A stretch of DNA of 41,324 nt from positions 1 to 41,324 of IMG/VR virus record IMGVR_UViG_3300044621_001214. One strand, given 5' to 3'. The position numbers and the translations under genes were made by a program. How positions within the stretch are numbered: position 1 is the stretch's first letter; every line of letters begins with the position of its first letter. The stretch is from a virus. The notes below the pieces were generated by a model. The model made no database searches. It saw only the letters and a list, made by a program, of their open reading frames with translations, and was not told the DNA's origin. Below are positions 15,931-26,067 of the stretch, in pieces.

Positions 15931-16778
15931 TGGTGGTAATCGATCCCATCTCCCTTGCCTTTGGCGCCGCCAACATGGGCATGGGGATTATGGGCGGCAT
16001 GGCCTCTCAGGCCGCGCAGCAACAGGACTACGTCAATCAACGGGCCTTCCAAGACGCGAACAACAAGTTCGCCATCTGGCAGGCCGGTTTTAACGCCAGG
16101 GTCAATGATGCAAATAACCAGTACAAGTACTGGGCGGATACGGTTAATTACAACCAAAGCCTTGCTTACACCAACGCGCTCAGAAATGTTGAGCTTGTAA
16201 AGGCTGCACGACAGGCAGACGTCGTTGGACAAACAAGGGCAGCTGCAGGGTCCAGCTATTTGCTTGATTCTGAAGCGATTAGCCAGCAGTTTGCCGAGGC
16301 CTCGATGCAGGAAGCTGTGGCGATGCAGCAGTATCGCTGGCGAGCTCTGCAATCTCGCGCATCTGTTCAAGCACTCAACCAGGAAGGCCAGAGCGTTGAT
16401 CGCCTTGTCAATGACTATGCAAGGCAGCTCGGCGACTATGAAACGCTGCAGGCCATCAATCAGGGCATTCGTGGTCGGCAGTACTCACGTGAGCAAGCAG
16501 GCCGCGTGGCGCAGTACCTCAGCCAATGGAATAGCCAGCAGTTCTACGAAGAGCAGGGCTACATCGATCCGATTGCGCCCTTCGCGCCGCTGCCCACGCT
16601 GATGCAGCCAGGCGGCCCGACGATGACTGGGTCGCCACCCAGTGCTGCTGCGGGCGCTCTCAACATCGGCACCGCGGTGCTGGGTGGGGTCAACAGCGTC
16701 TTCTCGATGCAGAACACGCTCAACTCTCTCAAGATCCCCAGCAGCAGCTCGGGATCAGGCACACCAAAGGGGGTTTAA
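15930..16778 (+). CDS. Internal virion protein B, T7 gp14-like
   Basis: 282 aa. The N terminus has a Gly/Ala/Met-rich hydrophobic stretch (LAFGAANMGMGIMGGMASQAA), followed by long Asn/Gln/Ala-rich helices (residues ~30-190) and a flexible C terminus with a second small hydrophobic stretch (ALNIGTAVLGGVNSVFS). This layout matches the gp14-type core protein that is ejected and inserts in the outer membrane. It sits between gp13-like and gp15-like genes as in T7. The gene is somewhat more AT-rich than its neighbours. Confidence 0.82.
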   Translation: MVVIDPISLAFGAANMGMGIMGGMASQAAQQQDYVNQRAFQDANNKFAIWQAGFNARVNDANNQYKYWADTVNYNQSLAYTNALRNVELVKAARQADVVGQTRAAAGSSYLLDSEAISQQFAEASMQEAVAMQQYRWRALQSRASVQALNQEGQSVDRLVNDYARQLGDYETLQAINQGIRGRQYSREQAGRVAQYLSQWNSQQFYEEQGYIDPIAPFAPLPTLMQPGGPTMTGSPPSAAAGALNIGTAVLGGVNSVFSMQNTLNSLKIPSSSSGSGTPKGV

Positions 16779-16781
16779 GTC

Positions 16782-19706
16782 ATGGCAGAACGTCTTCCAT
16801 TTGGAGAGGTCCGGCCAGGCGCCAGGCCCATCAATGCCTTTATTCAGCCAGCGCAGTTCAACACGGCTTCTGCGGCACGGCCCGACCAGCTCGGGAATCC
16901 TCAGGGCATTGTCACGCTGCAACAAGCTCGCACGCCAGATGTGCGGGGCTACAACCAGTTTGAGCAAATTGCTGAGGCCCTAGCGCCATTCAGCAAAAAC
17001 CTGTCCTCCTTGATGGAGAGAGGGCTGGTCTCTTACGCCAAAGGCAAGATTGATGAGGGCTACGCCTATCAACTCAAACAGCTAGAAAACGAGAAGGCCA
17101 AGGCGACTCTCAGCCTGCAGGTTCAATCAGAGCAAGGTGCTGCCAACGCTGCTGGAACAATTGCCAGGCTGCAGAAGCTGGATCCCGCGGCAGCTCAATT
17201 GCTCGATGAATCCAACCCGTGGAAATTGATCGGGCGACGTCGGGCTCTGGCTCAGTGGGCTGGCGCGGAAATCGAGAACTCGCTCGAAAACGACCTGACT
17301 ACGAATGCTGGCCTGCTTGGCACGCTCAAGCCGGAGAGCCCCGAGCTCACCAGGCGGCAGGTGCAACTTACCTCCCAGGTGCTGGGCCGTTTCCAGCTCA
17401 GTGGCGATGAGCCGGAGGTGCAGTTTTATGTCACCCCAAGGCTCAATAAAGCCTGGGATTCTTACAGAGAAAAGCAGCGAAAGTTTTACAACGATGCAGT
17501 TGAGGAATCGACTCGCAATAGCACGGTTGCAGCAACGGCTGCAACGGTGGAAGAGATGCTCACCAAGGGCGTCACCATCAACGGTGTCATCTACAAGAAA
17601 GGCTCGCCGGAGTGGATTCAATACGGCGGCGCTGCGCTGACGTATGGCCTGGATCAACAGTTGCGGCTGTTGGCTCCCGATGCCCGCAAGCGAACGGTGC
17701 AGTTTCTGCGTGAGCAGATCATCGGCACCTTTGGCAGCGACCCGGTGGCGGCTTCACTGCTGCAAAACATTCGCGCCGGCGACCCATCAGTTCCCTACGA
17801 GAAGCGTCCCACCTGGGGGGCAATGGCCCCGCTAGAGACGCTTGAGCTTCAGGTTCGTGGCCAGGAGGCAGTTCAGAAGACTCACGACCTCCAGCAAAAG
17901 AGTGTTGAGCAGCAGCTCGATCGGCTTTGGTACGCCGGGCCGGGGGGGCTGGATCCTGCGGACCCGGCTTATCCGTCCGCGGTCCTGAAGTTTCGCAACC
18001 AGGCCCTAGGCATGGGGTACCTCACCCCTGAGGAATACATCTCGAGGCGGGCCAAGGATCAAAGCTCGTTTACCCAGGTTGTTCGCCCTCCTGATCCGTT
18101 TGTGGTGGACGACTTCATCGTGCGGCTCGAGCAGTTGCCGCCAAGCGCGTGGACTGACGACCCCAACGCTTACCAGAACGCGCTGCAGCAGGCCCGGCAG
18201 ATTGCCAGCCAAAACCCCACGCCCGAAGGGCGGCGGGAGGACTACCAACGCATGGTGGCGGCGGCCAATAAAGCGCGTGAGTCGGCCGGTGAGTTCGATA
18301 CAGGCGTGAAAGAGAAGGTCACTGCGGCGGTGTTGCAGGACCTCGACAGCCAGGCCGTGCGCGAGATCAAAAGTCAGCAGAAGGTGAACGGCCGCAGCGG
18401 AGATGCTTTGGCGCAGGTGGTTGCCCAGCAGCTTTCAGGTGGCGCTACAGCCACGGCAGCAATTTCAGCGGCGTACCAGAACACCAAGCTCACCGCTGCC
18501 GCTAACCGGCTTACCAGCCTCTATGAGCGGGAGCTGTCCACGGCCATCCGCAATTGGAAAGCAGAGCACCCTGGCCAAGTGATGAGCCCGGCGGCTCGCA
18601 GCGTGGTGACGAGCGAGGCCGAAGCCGCGGTCCGCAAATCGCCCGAGTGGGCCAAGACGATGACTGACCTCACAGGTCGCAAGCCTGGAGAAGTGGGCCC
18701 GGGCAAGGTCGGGACGGATCCAAAGGCGGCTCGTGGGGTGCCTCAGGCCGGCGCCAAAACGCTCTCCGACGAGACGATCCGCACCTATCAGCAAAGGCCG
18801 GTGATGGATGGCCGGTGGTTGCGCTCAGAGCTTGTGAAGCTGCAGGGCAACAAGCCGGTGAGCCCTGAGCTTTACAACCTGGCCAAGCGGGCCAACACCA
18901 GCACCTTTCGCTATTTGCTCGAGCAGCTTCGGTTCTATCCCGGGCTTGATCCAAGCGGCGACGCAAAACGCTGGCTGCAAGAGAAGGTCAAACAACAGCG
19001 AGCAAACAACACGGTCTCCAGCAATCAGCTGCCCAGCTTCCAGGGCACAGGGATGGGGATGGTGCCTCTTGGCTACAACCCGCTGCGGCCTGGCGGCTGG
19101 CTGATGCGGCTGCTGACTCCCCCAGCCGCGGCCGGCACTCTGCCGCCTGCCTACATGCCCCGAACTGATGGGCAAGCACTGATGCCTATTGGAGGGAGTG
19201 GCATGAACGGCCTTTTGGGATTGATCCGCAGCGGTGAAGGGGGCTGGAACTCCGTCAACCGCGGCATCGCCGGTGACTCGCCTGGCGGCATTGGCAACAT
19301 CACTTCGCGCACAATCGGCTCTCTTGAGCAGATGCAGTCGAAAGGGCAGGTCTTTGCTGTTGGGGCCTACCAATTCACCCCTGGAGTGCTGGCCCGAGCT
19401 CGCCGCGAATCAGGCCTTTCTCCTGACGCACCATTCACGCCTGAGAACCAGAACCGGCTGGCAATGGCGCTGATCGTCGGCAGCAAACGACCGGCGCTGG
19501 CGAAGTACGTCACTGGCAGGGGAAGCGACCTTGACGCGGCCCACTGGGACATTGCCCGCGAGTGGGCTGCGCTGCAGGCGCCAAACGGAAGGGGGGTCTA
19601 CGACGGCGACAAAGGCGGCAACAGGGCAAGCATCCCGGCCAGCCGGGTGAGGGCAATGCTCGAGCAAGCCCGACGCGAATACCTGTCCCGGCAGCAGAGG
19701 AGCTGA
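16782..19706 (+). CDS. Internal virion protein C (gp15-like) with C-terminal lysozyme-like domain
   Basis: 974 aa, longer than T7 gp15 (747 aa). Residues ~1-770 are largely helical, as in core/ejection proteins (FEQIAEALAPFSKNLSSLMERG near the N terminus). From ~808 a separate domain begins: GLIRSGEGGWNSVNRGIAGDSPGG, then VFAVGAYQFTPGVLARARRESGL and FTPENQNRLAMALIVG. The Glu at ~818 in SGEGG, the GAYQ..P motif and NQ.RLA are the pattern of phage lysozyme/transglycosylase domains. In T7 the cell-wall-cleaving domain sits at the N terminus of gp16; here it appears moved to the C terminus of the gp15-like protein. It would open the peptidoglycan during DNA ejection. Confidence 0.8.
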   Translation: MAERLPFGEVRPGARPINAFIQPAQFNTASAARPDQLGNPQGIVTLQQARTPDVRGYNQFEQIAEALAPFSKNLSSLMERGLVSYAKGKIDEGYAYQLKQLENEKAKATLSLQVQSEQGAANAAGTIARLQKLDPAAAQLLDESNPWKLIGRRRALAQWAGAEIENSLENDLTTNAGLLGTLKPESPELTRRQVQLTSQVLGRFQLSGDEPEVQFYVTPRLNKAWDSYREKQRKFYNDAVEESTRNSTVAATAATVEEMLTKGVTINGVIYKKGSPEWIQYGGAALTYGLDQQLRLLAPDARKRTVQFLREQIIGTFGSDPVAASLLQNIRAGDPSVPYEKRPTWGAMAPLETLELQVRGQEAVQKTHDLQQKSVEQQLDRLWYAGPGGLDPADPAYPSAVLKFRNQALGMGYLTPEEYISRRAKDQSSFTQVVRPPDPFVVDDFIVRLEQLPPSAWTDDPNAYQNALQQARQIASQNPTPEGRREDYQRMVAAANKARESAGEFDTGVKEKVTAAVLQDLDSQAVREIKSQQKVNGRSGDALAQVVAQQLSGGATATAAISAAYQNTKLTAAANRLTSLYERELSTAIRNWKAEHPGQVMSPAARSVVTSEAEAAVRKSPEWAKTMTDLTGRKPGEVGPGKVGTDPKAARGVPQAGAKTLSDETIRTYQQRPVMDGRWLRSELVKLQGNKPVSPELYNLAKRANTSTFRYLLEQLRFYPGLDPSGDAKRWLQEKVKQQRANNTVSSNQLPSFQGTGMGMVPLGYNPLRPGGWLMRLLTPPAAAGTLPPAYMPRTDGQALMPIGGSGMNGLLGLIRSGEGGWNSVNRGIAGDSPGGIGNITSRTIGSLEQMQSKGQVFAVGAYQFTPGVLARARRESGLSPDAPFTPENQNRLAMALIVGSKRPALAKYVTGRGSDLDAAHWDIAREWAALQAPNGRGVYDGDKGGNRASIPASRVRAMLEQARREYLSRQQRS

Positions 19707-19709
19707 CCA

Positions 19710-22700
19710 ATGCCCGCTTTCAACCTTGCCCCGATTGACGACGACTCGGCGTTTGATCCGGTGATTCCTGCCGCGCCCTCCCCTGCGCAGGGCGGTGGCG
19801 GCGGAGAAGCTCGGCCGCGCAAACCCGCGACCAGAGCCGAAACCAACCAGCGCATCGAACAGGCCGCTGGACCGTTGAAGCCGTTGGCTCAGTTCATGAA
19901 TGCTCTGGCCTCACCCGATACGAAAGCTGGGCTTGTTGTGGGGCCGATCAATGCGGTCAGCAAACTCGGCAACGCTTTCGGAGATTGGGTGCAGCGCAAA
20001 CCAATTGATACCCGCGACGCATGGAAGATTCCCGATGCGGCAGCCAGGGCGCTCAATCCGTTTCGCATCGGACCAACCTACGGAGAAGTGACCCCGGCCG
20101 ATGAAGCTGGGATGCAACTCGGCGGCGCGATCGGCGGAGAAATTGTCGGCGCAATCACCGGGTCCACAGTGTTGCGACGGCTTGGCCAGGCGGCGCAGGT
20201 CAAGCGCGCCGCTGACGCACTCAAAGCCACCCGAGCGGTCCGCGGCCTGGCGGTGGCCCAACGAGCCAACCCTGTCCTGCGAGCTGGCGTGAGCGTCACC
20301 CAGAAGGTGGGCGAGGCCCTGGTGGGCACCACCATGGCGGCGCCGTTCATCGACATGGATCAGAACCTCGCCAACGTCGGCGATGCGTTTGGACTGAGGC
20401 TGCCGGGCCGGGCAGAAGAAACCGACGACTACCTGACTCGCTTTGGCAAGGGCCTGCTGGTGGAGGGCATCGCCGCACCACTTGGGGTGATCGGTGCCGC
20501 CAGCATGGTTCCGGGCCTACGCAAGATGATGTTCGGCGGGTCCACCTTCCTTGATGACCTGGCTGACGCTGAGCTAGCCCCCTACATGTATCGGGGCACG
20601 GATGCCCCGCAGCTGCCACCGGCAGCCCCTACGCCCCAGCTGCCCAGCGTGCAGATGCAGGCAGCAGCAGACGACAGCCCAATCACACCAGCCCGAATCG
20701 ACGTTCAGACACCAGGCGGCCCTCTACCTGCAGCTGGTGCACCCGATGCTCCTGGCCTGCCTCCGTATCAGCCAGGCGGTGCGCTGGTTCCGACAACCCC
20801 GAACGGCAGCGCGATCGAGCGCTACCTCGACGAGAGCGTTCAGATTCGCCAGGTCGAGGAACAGCGCCAGCGCCTGATGTCGGCCGGGCTGGTTGAGCAA
20901 GGCGAAGCGGGCCAGCTTGCGCTGAAGGTGGACACCGGCAACCCCGAGGCCAGGTTCGAGATCGAGCAGCTGCAGCAGCAGCGCGGCCGATTGGTGGCAC
21001 AGGTAACCGCGGCCGACCCGCAAACCACTGAGCAACTGATGCAGCAGATCGATCAGATCGATCAGCAGGTGGCAGACCTGAACCTTTCCGGCACCACCGA
21101 AAGTTTTCTTGCGCCTCGCGGCAGCCGTCAGGGGGAGCTGAACCTCGACACCAGGCCAGAGATCGACACGTACCTGGCCCAGCTCGACGAGCTCGACGAT
21201 GCCCAGCTGCGTGAGATTCACGCGCGGGTGTGGCGCGAGGCCGGCGAAGCTCGCAACGCCGAAGAAATGGCTATCGCAGAGCAGCGAATTGCCGAGCTGA
21301 ACCAGCGGTTGGCCGACATCGATGCGCGACAAGCAGATGGAACGATTACGCCACGTGGCGCCAAAGGCCAAATCACCCGCGTGCAGCGCGAGCTGCAGAC
21401 TGCACAGCAGCAGCTGCAAACGGTGCAGCAGAGGCTGCAGGCACCAGAAACGCTGGTGGGCCAACAGCTGGAAATGAACCTGCCGCAGCAGCTGGGCCTC
21501 GACCTAGCGCCAGATGTGCAGCTCCCTCCAATTCCCCAGGCCATTCAGCGCGGGACAGAGTTTGGCTACCAGACCCCCAACGACTACCGGACTGCGCTTC
21601 AGGCGTGGCCGCGGGATCTGCTTCGCCGCTTGGCAATGCCGGACTCTTCCCCAGAGGTGGCAGCACTGGTCAAAGCGCGCACTGGCCGGCGTGTGTGGCA
21701 GGCCAAGAAGCAGGACATCATCGATGCCCTTGTGGAGCTCAGTGAACGGCGCGGCAGCTATCTGCCGCCGACCCCTGAGCAGCTGTCCATGCCGTTGACG
21801 ACCAACATGGCCGGCGTCGGCGATGCGCCATTGCTTGATGTCCCCGCTGACCTGAACACGACATCGCCAATGGGGCGGATTGTGGATGCCGATGGCAATG
21901 AGATCACCGTGCCTCTGGCCGAGTACAGGCCACGGGGGATGGATGCTGAGACGCGCGAACGGCTGAAGATGCAGATCTTGCGTCGCGCAATTGACAACGG
22001 CGAAGTGCAAGCACCGGTCACTCCGATCCCGAAGCGGCCGGCTGAACCCGAGTTTTTCAAGCAGCAGAACTTCATCGATGAGCTACTGAGCGACGAAACG
22101 GGCCAGATGGCCCTGATGTTCAACAACGATGCTCTGCCCATCTATAAGGCAAGCGGGAAAAATGCTGATGCGTTGATCGATGAGATGCGTCTTCGCTTCG
22201 AGTACAACCTGCTCGATGCGAAAGCAATGCAAGCGCAGAAGGATGCGCTGATGGCCGCCTACGGGTGGGATGGCCTGAGCTGGGAAGAGAAGAAGCGACT
22301 GGGGCTGATGGGCCGCGGCATGTTCCGAATGTCAGCCGAAGACCTGGCTGCCCCCAGGGACACGTTCCGGCAGCCAACTCCCCAGTACGACCCTGAGCTT
22401 CCGATCACCGGCGAGCGCACTCCCCAGCCGTATCGCGGGGAGGGATCGGACCAGGCCGGGGCAACGCCACAGTTCACTCCAGAACTGCAGCCCAAGCCTG
22501 AGCGGAAGCCGGCGGTCTACGACACCAAGAGTGTGATGGCCAGCATCAACGGCGAGGCCGTTGTTGTCCCGAAAGAGGCCGTGCCTTCTCCGCCCAAAAC
22601 CAAGGGCAAAGGGAAGGCCAAGCCCACCACGGCCGAGGCCAAGGCTGCCCAGCAAGCCCTGGCCGACATCCCCAAGGCGCGAGCTGAGCTCGCCAAGCAG

Positions 22701-22742
22701 CTGGAGGAGCTGCGCAAAAAATCCCAAGGAGGCTCCTGCTGA
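19710..22742 (+). CDS. Large internal virion protein, first part of gp16-like function
   Basis: 1010 aa, family not firmly recognised. Residues ~130-280 contain Gly/Ala-rich hydrophobic stretches (AGMQLGGAIGGEIVGAITGSTVLRRLG; LLVEGIAAPLGVIGAASMVPGL) that could enter a membrane. Residues ~370-600 are coiled coil with many Gln (IEQLQQQRGRLVAQV; QLMQQIDQIDQQVADLNL; RELQTAQQQLQTVQQRLQ). The C terminus is Pro/Lys-rich, ending ELAKQLEELRKKSQGGSC. Position after the gp15-like gene and size suggest an ejected core protein. The next gene starts in TGATG overlap with a strong AAGGAGG site. Confidence 0.7.
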   Translation: MPAFNLAPIDDDSAFDPVIPAAPSPAQGGGGGEARPRKPATRAETNQRIEQAAGPLKPLAQFMNALASPDTKAGLVVGPINAVSKLGNAFGDWVQRKPIDTRDAWKIPDAAARALNPFRIGPTYGEVTPADEAGMQLGGAIGGEIVGAITGSTVLRRLGQAAQVKRAADALKATRAVRGLAVAQRANPVLRAGVSVTQKVGEALVGTTMAAPFIDMDQNLANVGDAFGLRLPGRAEETDDYLTRFGKGLLVEGIAAPLGVIGAASMVPGLRKMMFGGSTFLDDLADAELAPYMYRGTDAPQLPPAAPTPQLPSVQMQAAADDSPITPARIDVQTPGGPLPAAGAPDAPGLPPYQPGGALVPTTPNGSAIERYLDESVQIRQVEEQRQRLMSAGLVEQGEAGQLALKVDTGNPEARFEIEQLQQQRGRLVAQVTAADPQTTEQLMQQIDQIDQQVADLNLSGTTESFLAPRGSRQGELNLDTRPEIDTYLAQLDELDDAQLREIHARVWREAGEARNAEEMAIAEQRIAELNQRLADIDARQADGTITPRGAKGQITRVQRELQTAQQQLQTVQQRLQAPETLVGQQLEMNLPQQLGLDLAPDVQLPPIPQAIQRGTEFGYQTPNDYRTALQAWPRDLLRRLAMPDSSPEVAALVKARTGRRVWQAKKQDIIDALVELSERRGSYLPPTPEQLSMPLTTNMAGVGDAPLLDVPADLNTTSPMGRIVDADGNEITVPLAEYRPRGMDAETRERLKMQILRRAIDNGEVQAPVTPIPKRPAEPEFFKQQNFIDELLSDETGQMALMFNNDALPIYKASGKNADALIDEMRLRFEYNLLDAKAMQAQKDALMAAYGWDGLSWEEKKRLGLMGRGMFRMSAEDLAAPRDTFRQPTPQYDPELPITGERTPQPYRGEGSDQAGATPQFTPELQPKPERKPAVYDTKSVMASINGEAVVVPKEAVPSPPKTKGKGKAKPTTAEAKAAQQALADIPKARAELAKQLEELRKKSQGGSC

Positions 22743-25700
22743 TGGCTGACTGCAACAACCTCGCCCAACAGATCGACGAGATCGAGGCGAAGCTCAAGCA
22801 ACTGGATGACATGGAGGCCGCTGCCAGGGCCATTCTTGACCTGGAAGAGCTGCCTGCTGCTGGCAAGAGCGTGGCCAGGCTGCGCACCTACACCGGCCAG
22901 GAGATCGGCGTCTCCCAAGAAGCCTGGATCAAACAGGCCGAAACGGATCTGATTGCCAAGGGCGACAGAACGGTGAAGGACCTGGTGGAAATGGGGTTCC
23001 GCGACCAGGAGGGGCCTTCAGGATCCAGCGGTCGAATGATCAACTACCGCCAGTACGGGGTGGATTACAGCGAGCTCCCTCCTGAGCTCGAGAACGTCAA
23101 CGCTTTGCTGGAAGTGATGGGCCTGCAGCGGGCCAACACAACCAAGGGCGTGGAGCTCAAGCAGCGCTTCAGCGAGTCTGTGGCGATGCGCAGTTTGATG
23201 CGCATGGCTCAGGAGTTTGGTGGCGATGCCCGCGAGGTGGCAACCGCCTTGGGGCGCCGGCTCAAAGGGATCGACAGGCTGCCGGCATCTGTGGTGCAGG
23301 TGGCCAAGGCTCGCTGGGATTCGGTAAGCCAATACGCCGACAAGCTGGAAGAGGTAGCCAATGCCCTGGAGGTTGGGGCTCTGACAGAAGAACTGCGGCT
23401 TCAGCTGGGCAATGCAGCGCAGTGGGCGCATTTCTTTGAGAACCTCGACAGCGCGGTCCGTCGCCGTTTGGGCCAAGCCTTCCGCGGCCTGCAGTTTGAC
23501 TTCCGCGGCACCGAGATGGATCTGATCGTGCCCGATGCCAACTGGGCACGTCTGACGATGGCCGACATCAAAGGCGAGACCCTGCTTGGCCAGACCCTGG
23601 AACACGTCGAGAAAGGTGACTTCCTGAAGCTGCGGCAATTGGCAGCAGTGGCTCGAACCAACAAGCTCACCCGCACCAACATGAATCAGGGGCGCTTGAT
23701 GTCGCAGATCGCCCTGCTCAACAACTTTCGGCGCAACAACATGCTGCTGTCGCCGGGCACCTGGTTGGCCCGGAACCCGGTAAGCGGGGCGCTGGTGACC
23801 TTTCACCACGGCCTAGAAGACATCTTTGAGGGCGGGCTGCGCGTCGGCGCGATGGAAGGCTTAAAGGCCGCGGCTTTTGCCAACCGCGCCACGCTCGACG
23901 CTTGGCAGATGGCTTGGAAAAACGCCACCACCTACCTGGGGACTGGCAAGGCGCGGATGGGATTGGAGAACGCCATGGAAGTGGCGCCTGATCTGATCGA
24001 GAACGAAAAGCAGCAAATCGTCGATGCCCTCACCACTGGCTTTGCACTGCTGCAAGACCACACCTACTGGCGCAACACGGTGGGAGCTGGCCCGGCGGTC
24101 ACGCTGATGAATGTGCTCAACGCCGCCACCAGCCTGACCCTTGGCAAGTTGGGCGAGCGCTTCCTTGGTTGGGATGGTGGTTATCTGCCGGCTTTCCGGC
24201 TGCTAGGAGCTGGCGACGAGGCAGTCCGGACCATGGCTTACGCATGGAAGGTGAACCACGAGGCTTACCTGCGGGCGGCGCAAGAGGGCGCTGAGACTGT
24301 GGACAGCGCTGGTCGGCGGATGGGTTCCGACTGGATTACTCAGCGTGCCGAACAAATGGCCGAGGGCTCCCTGTTTACCGGCTACATGAGCCAGGAGGAC
24401 CTGGTGAAGTTTCGCCGCGAGCGCGGCATCCCAATGGGCGATGAACTCCCCGATGACGTGCTGCGGTTGCAGGCCTTCAACGACCTGAAGGGCGTGCCAA
24501 GGGCCGACACCGAGCTGGGCGCCATGGGCCTGCAACGAGCGGCCGACGTCACCTTCACCAACACGATCAAGGACCCGATCATTCAGGGCCTCGGTCTGAC
24601 TCGGCAGAACGCGCTGGTGGCATGGCAGCTGCCGTTCTTCAAGAGTCCGCTCAACTCCTTGCTGTGGAGCATCGATCGCACGGTGGTCCCTTCAGTGGTG
24701 AAGGCCCTTGGCGCACAAATGGAAAACGCGGCGCCTGAGGTGCTGGCCCAGGCCAGGGCCCAGGCGATCGTGTCATTGGGCTTCTTTACCGCCGGCAGTG
24801 CCCTGATTGCCAGTGGCGGCTTTGTTGGGGGTGGGCCATCCGACCCCATGGAGTACGACCGCTGGCGAAAGCTCAACACGCCCTACAGCTTCCAGCTCAA
24901 CGGGAAAGTGATCCCGGCAGCCAGGTTCCGGCTTGGCGGGATCGATCCCATCGACATTCTTGGCCTCTACGCCGACATCCAGCAGCTGGTGCTTGAGGAA
25001 GGGATCAGCGAGGGCGACGGCACTAAGGCGCTGCAGGGCCTGGCGACAGCCCTGGCTCGAATGTTCAACAACAAGGCGAGCCTGCTGAACACCACCACGG
25101 TGCTCAATGCCATGACCCAGCCAGACCGCGCTGACATGGCCGACATCCTGGCCACCCAGATGGGCGGGATCATGCCGCTTTCTGGCTTGCTGTCGATGGT
25201 GGCTCGCGCGGGCCGCGATGCTTTGCAGGCCACCGATCGTCGCCGCTTCCTTTCCGCTGACGAAAAGAAGGCGCTGGAGATGGATCCGATCTACATCGAA
25301 CACATCGCGCCGGTGATGGAGTTCCTGCAAAAAGTGGGCGAGAAAGTGGCTCGGCCGATCCCTGGGCTCAACCAGGTGCTTCGGGCTCCCGAGCGCGACG
25401 ACTGGTTGGGCAGTGAAATCAAGCGACCCTTTGGCATCCCGGCCGAAGCAGTGATCCCTTTCATGCCGGTGATCCAACCCCAGGACAGCCTTTACCAGTG
25501 GTTGCTTGATGCAGGGCTGACAACCAAGCCAAGGCCCAACGGCCAGGTGGCACTGCCGAGCCCTGACGGCTCGGGCGACGTCGGTCTCACCATGACGAAT
25601 GAGGAGGAGAAGTTCTACCGGGTGCAGATGCGCAGCATCAAAGCAGAGATTCCGGCAGCGCAGATGCTGGGCCGCGACCCCTACATGCCAATTGACACCT

Positions 25701-26026
25701 TCATCCAGGGCCGCGACATGCGGAGTGCACTGCGGGCGTTGAAAAACAACCCTGGCTACCAAAAGCTGCTGGCGAACGATCCGATGGGACCTGACCAGCG
25801 GGTCAACCCGGCGAAGTTTTCGGTGCGCAAGGAGAGCGAGCTCTACCGCCCCATCCAGGACATCATCGACTACTACGACCGGGCGGCGCTGATTCAACTG
25901 CTGACCAACGAAGACCCAGTGGCGCAGGGCTTTGCCAAGCGCTACGGAGCAATGGTGAAGTACCGCTCAAACCAGCTGCGCACACGGATGGAGGAACTGT
26001 CCGGCCTGGGAGTTGGACGGCAGTAG
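22742..26026 (+). CDS. Large internal virion/ejection protein, gp16-like
   Basis: 1094 aa. Mostly helical; starts with a coiled coil (NNLAQQIDEIEAKLKQLDDMEAAARAIL, from residue 4). The middle has NNFRRNNMLLSPGTWLARNPVSGALVTF, and the second half has ALVAWQLPFFKSPLNSLLWSIDRTVVPS followed by IVSLGFFTAGSALIASGGFVGGG, a hydrophobic stretch. The FF..P.N...... R..P motif before a hydrophobic segment recurs in large phage proteins that cross membranes during ejection. With the preceding 1010-aa protein it appears to share the work of the single 1318-aa gp16 of T7. No peptidase or nuclease motif was seen. A dyad and the tail fibre gene follow. Confidence 0.72.
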   Translation: MADCNNLAQQIDEIEAKLKQLDDMEAAARAILDLEELPAAGKSVARLRTYTGQEIGVSQEAWIKQAETDLIAKGDRTVKDLVEMGFRDQEGPSGSSGRMINYRQYGVDYSELPPELENVNALLEVMGLQRANTTKGVELKQRFSESVAMRSLMRMAQEFGGDAREVATALGRRLKGIDRLPASVVQVAKARWDSVSQYADKLEEVANALEVGALTEELRLQLGNAAQWAHFFENLDSAVRRRLGQAFRGLQFDFRGTEMDLIVPDANWARLTMADIKGETLLGQTLEHVEKGDFLKLRQLAAVARTNKLTRTNMNQGRLMSQIALLNNFRRNNMLLSPGTWLARNPVSGALVTFHHGLEDIFEGGLRVGAMEGLKAAAFANRATLDAWQMAWKNATTYLGTGKARMGLENAMEVAPDLIENEKQQIVDALTTGFALLQDHTYWRNTVGAGPAVTLMNVLNAATSLTLGKLGERFLGWDGGYLPAFRLLGAGDEAVRTMAYAWKVNHEAYLRAAQEGAETVDSAGRRMGSDWITQRAEQMAEGSLFTGYMSQEDLVKFRRERGIPMGDELPDDVLRLQAFNDLKGVPRADTELGAMGLQRAADVTFTNTIKDPIIQGLGLTRQNALVAWQLPFFKSPLNSLLWSIDRTVVPSVVKALGAQMENAAPEVLAQARAQAIVSLGFFTAGSALIASGGFVGGGPSDPMEYDRWRKLNTPYSFQLNGKVIPAARFRLGGIDPIDILGLYADIQQLVLEEGISEGDGTKALQGLATALARMFNNKASLLNTTTVLNAMTQPDRADMADILATQMGGIMPLSGLLSMVARAGRDALQATDRRRFLSADEKKALEMDPIYIEHIAPVMEFLQKVGEKVARPIPGLNQVLRAPERDDWLGSEIKRPFGIPAEAVIPFMPVIQPQDSLYQWLLDAGLTTKPRPNGQVALPSPDGSGDVGLTMTNEEEKFYRVQMRSIKAEIPAAQMLGRDPYMPIDTFIQGRDMRSALRALKNNPGYQKLLANDPMGPDQRVNPAKFSVRKESELYRPIQDIIDYYDRAALIQLLTNEDPVAQGFAKRYGAMVKYRSNQLRTRMEELSGLGVGRQ

Positions 26027-26046
26027 CAGCTCCCTTAGCATGAAGT

Positions 26047-26060
26047 CTGCACCAGTGCAG
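26047..26060. promoter_or_regulatory. CTGCA-N4-TGCAG dyad (perfect) before the tail fibre
   Basis: CTGCA-CCAG-TGCAG within TAGCATGAAGT...ACCTCAC, in the 41-bp gap between the gp16-like stop and the GTG start of the tail fibre, which begins 7 bp after the dyad. The upstream 11 bases match those of the 12310 copy at 9 positions. Confidence 0.6.
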
Positions 26061-26067
26061 ACCTCAC

